NCBI RefSeq assembly: GCF_003243465.1
Contig: NZ_QFQZ01000050.1
Location: forward strand, 1 to 36,201
Direction of reading: 5' to 3'
DNA from: Caulobacter segnis
GTDB taxonomy: Bacteria > Pseudomonadota > Alphaproteobacteria > Caulobacterales > Caulobacteraceae
Length of the DNA: 36,201 bases
The position numbers and the translations under genes are program-made. Shown in pieces: positions 34,349 through 36,201 of the stretch; the stretch's first letter is position 1, and each line of letters begins with the position of its first letter. A model generated the notes under the pieces. That model ran no database searches, was not told the origin of the DNA, and saw only the letters and a program-made list of their open reading frames with translations.

Positions 34349-35800
34349 CTAACGCCGAACATAGGTCTGGCCGTCGTAGAGCAGCTTGCCGGGCGCCTCG
34401 AAGCGCACGATCTGGCCGGTGAGCGGGATCAGCTCGACCCGGACGCTTTCCGGATCGGCGGCCGCCTCGGCCGCCGAGGCCAACGCGCCAGCCTTCACGA
34501 CCAGGCGGCCATCGTGCTCGACGACATCGATGCGCCCCATGGCCGGGTTCTCATAGGCGCCGGTATAGGTCCGGGTCGGCGCGCGCAGCGACCACGGCCG
34601 CGCGGCGCGCTCGGCCCGACTGACCGCCAGGCCCTTCAGCCGCTTGTCACGGCGCGCGACAAGCGCCGCCAGTTCGGCGTCGTAGTGGGTTTCGATATCC
34701 GCGCGCCCTGCGAAGCGGTCGTAGACGTAGTCGGCCACAAGATCGACCAGCTCGCCGGCCACGGCGTCCTCGTTGGCCATCACCGCCACGCCCAGGCCCC
34801 GCTGCGGCATGAACGAGACGTGCGCCCGTGATCCGGCGAAGTTGCCGAAATGGTGGATCAGCACCTCATCGCCATAGCGACCGATCTGCCAGCCCAGGCC
34901 ATAGCCGTTGCGGACATAGGGGCCGAACGTGGTCTGCTGGGCGACCAGCGACCGGTGGGTCGAGGCGACGAGCCCGGGCGGGAAGACGCGATGGCCGTCC
35001 ACGACGCCGTCGTTCAGCTGGACCTCCAGCCAGCGGGCCATGTCGCGCGCCGTCGAAACCAGGCCGCCGGCCGATTGCATGGTGGCGTCGGTCTTCTGCA
35101 ACGGACTTGGGACCATGCGCCCGTCCGGACCTGGCGTATGGCCGACCGCGACCCGCATTGTGCGACGGGCTTGGTCGATCCGGGACGTGGTGTGGGTCAT
35201 TCCGGCCGGGACCAGGACCGCCTTGTCCACCATAGCGCGCCAGCCCCGGCCGAAGCGGTCCTCGATCAGGGTGGTGGCCAGGTTGTAGCCGGTGTTGGTG
35301 TAGCGGAACGTTCCGGACGGCTGGCTCCGGCGCGTTTCCGCCAGCAGGGCGCTCATCAGCCTGGGCGTGTGCACGCCTGAATAGGCCGCCCGGAAAGCGA
35401 TCGGCTCGTTCTTGAGACCCGAGCGATGGCTCAGAAGATCGTTGAGGCTGGTCGAAGCTGCGACGTCGGCCGGTAGCGGACTCTTGCCGGTCCAGGTCTC
35501 GAGCGGCGCGTCGAGCGCGAGCTCTCCGCGCTCGGCCATGGCGGCGATCGACAGCGCGGTGAAGGCCTTGGTCGCCGAGGCGATGTAGAAGCCCGTGTCG
35601 GCGTCGACGGCGTCGCCCTGGCTCACGTCCGCCACGCCGTAGCCGGCCGTCATCACCACGTCGGGCCCTTTGACCACCGCTACGGAGAGTCCGGGCGTCA
35701 CCGCCACCCGGTCCATCGCCTTGCGAACGAAGGCGTCGATGTCCTTGGCCTCGGGACTCGTGGCCAGCAGGGCGATGGTGAAGAACGCGGCGATGGACAT
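34349..35800 (-). CDS. Serine hydrolase, beta-lactamase/D-alanyl-peptidase family
   Basis: The 483-aa protein belongs to the class C beta-lactamase-like serine hydrolases. It begins with a short hydrophobic signal-like segment (SIAAFFTIALLATSPEA), suggesting export. Catalytic motifs are SATK (S75 and K78), YTN (Y167 to N169), and HFG in IHHFGNFAGSRAHVSF in the position of KTG. A C-terminal domain of about 120 residues (from about 360) follows the catalytic part, as in esterase and peptidase members. Members hydrolyse esters, D-amino acid peptides or beta-lactams, and sequence alone does not say which. GGGAGG lies upstream of the ATG. It appears to be transcribed on its own. Confidence 0.85.
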   Translation of the reverse strand: MSIAAFFTIALLATSPEAKDIDAFVRKAMDRVAVTPGLSVAVVKGPDVVMTAGYGVADVSQGDAVDADTGFYIASATKAFTALSIAAMAERGELALDAPLETWTGKSPLPADVAASTSLNDLLSHRSGLKNEPIAFRAAYSGVHTPRLMSALLAETRRSQPSGTFRYTNTGYNLATTLIEDRFGRGWRAMVDKAVLVPAGMTHTTSRIDQARRTMRVAVGHTPGPDGRMVPSPLQKTDATMQSAGGLVSTARDMARWLEVQLNDGVVDGHRVFPPGLVASTHRSLVAQQTTFGPYVRNGYGLGWQIGRYGDEVLIHHFGNFAGSRAHVSFMPQRGLGVAVMANEDAVAGELVDLVADYVYDRFAGRADIETHYDAELAALVARRDKRLKGLAVSRAERAARPWSLRAPTRTYTGAYENPAMGRIDVVEHDGRLVVKAGALASAAEAAADPESVRVELIPLTGQIVRFEAPGKLLYDGQTYVRR

Positions 35801-36124
35801 GATGGAAGCCTCCCGCAGGTAAGAGGCTTCAGCAGCGGTGTTTGGAGGCGCTCACGCATGAAAATTCACGACGAGGCTCCCAACCGACCAGGTCCAGGCT
35901 GGAAGCATCCAGGAACAAGCGCGCAACCGTATATGGACGCCTGTGCGAAGGATGAAAGGATGGTAGCGGCCTGAAGTGCGACGAGGGCAAATGCCGCCGC
36001 GCCCAGGTGGGTCGCCCACAGAAATCAAGATCTGGGCGGAGGAAGAACCGAACTCCTCAGAACCATGGCCGCCTTGGCGGGCGCTCACTCGGTTCTTACG
36101 GAAGTTCGCAGCTCTAAGCCGAAA
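35801..36124. other. Gene-free stretch between hydrolase and tRNA-Arg(ACG)
   Basis: About 324 bp with no supported gene. A 78-codon minus-strand frame (35852-36088) lacks a ribosome site and has an unlikely composition. The promoter of the hydrolase should lie at the low end. I see nothing else in it. Confidence 0.5.
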
Positions 36125-36201
36125 TGGCGCGCCCGGAACGATTCGAACGTCCGACCCTCAGATTCGTAGTCTGATGCTCTATCCAGCTGAGCTACGGGCG
36201 C
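36125..36201 (-). tRNA. tRNA-Arg (anticodon ACG)
   Basis: A complete 77-nt tRNA with encoded CCA ends exactly at the window edge. The acceptor stem is GCGCCCG/CGGGCGC, the D stem GCTC/GAGC, the anticodon stem TCAGA/TCTGA with loop CTACGAA (anticodon ACG, read as ICG for CGN codons), and the T arm GGACGTTCGAATCGTTC. All stems pair. Confidence 0.95.

Noticed and set aside
35852..36088. 78-codon minus-strand frame between the hydrolase and tRNA-Arg(ACG)
   Set aside because: No ribosome site and an unlikely amino-acid composition, so the region was left as non-coding.

Overview
The window looks like chromosomal DNA of a GC-rich alphaproteobacterium, most likely Caulobacter or a close relative. 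This rests on the high-GC codon use, the compact che operon with tandem four-helix-bundle receptors, the tRNA-Arg(CCT) sequence and the style of the glycosyltransferase genes. It is an inference from sequence style, not from a database match.

Two different parts meet at a tRNA gene. Positions 1-14614 form a genomic island lying directly downstream of the 3' end of tRNA-Arg(CCT) (14615-14691, minus strand), the classic position for island integration. From the left edge the island holds: the apparent left end of an IS3-like insertion sequence, truncating a TnsB/TniA-like transposase gene; a TnsA-like endonuclease gene; a small Nlp/Ner-type repressor gene with palindromic operator-like sites; and a small hypothetical gene. 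A plus-strand defence block follows: a HamA/HamB-like pair (PD-(D/E)xK-type nuclease plus Ski2-like helicase, resembling Hachiman), a 66-aa ORF, and a three-gene ABC-3C-type set (nuclease with a DUF4297/Cap4-like N-terminus, middle component, and a DUF3732 ATPase with a Rad50-like CxxC). Between this block and the tRNA lies a divergent two-gene minus-strand operon (11724-14158) that I cannot assign to any family. It is the best candidate here for an undescribed system.

Positions 14692-22342 (minus strand) carry a tightly overlapping surface-polysaccharide operon: Wzm-type permease, Wzt-type ATPase without a C-terminal carbohydrate-binding domain, SAM methyltransferase, a WbsX-RgpF fusion glycosyltransferase, two GT61/DUF563 glycosyltransferases, and a 105-aa secreted fragment resembling only the C-terminus of esterase-like phytase proteins. 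Five of the six junctions are 4-base overlaps or gaps of 9 bp or less.

Positions 22572-33721 carry a chemotaxis-type signalling locus. One plus-strand gene encodes a soluble protein with a degenerate MCP hairpin tip. Facing it is a nine-gene minus-strand operon in the order STAS, CheY-like receiver, CheA, CheW, MCP, MCP, CheW, CheR, CheB, closed by a strong hairpin. No cheD or cheZ is seen. The two adjacent MCP genes share a nearly identical signalling half and a conserved unusual C-terminal tail.

The right end holds a structured non-coding stretch (33722-34348), a secreted serine beta-lactamase-family hydrolase (34349-35800), a gene-free stretch, and a complete tRNA-Arg(ACG) ending on the last base of the window. 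Long plus-strand frames opposite the polysaccharide and che operons are treated as high-GC antisense artefacts.
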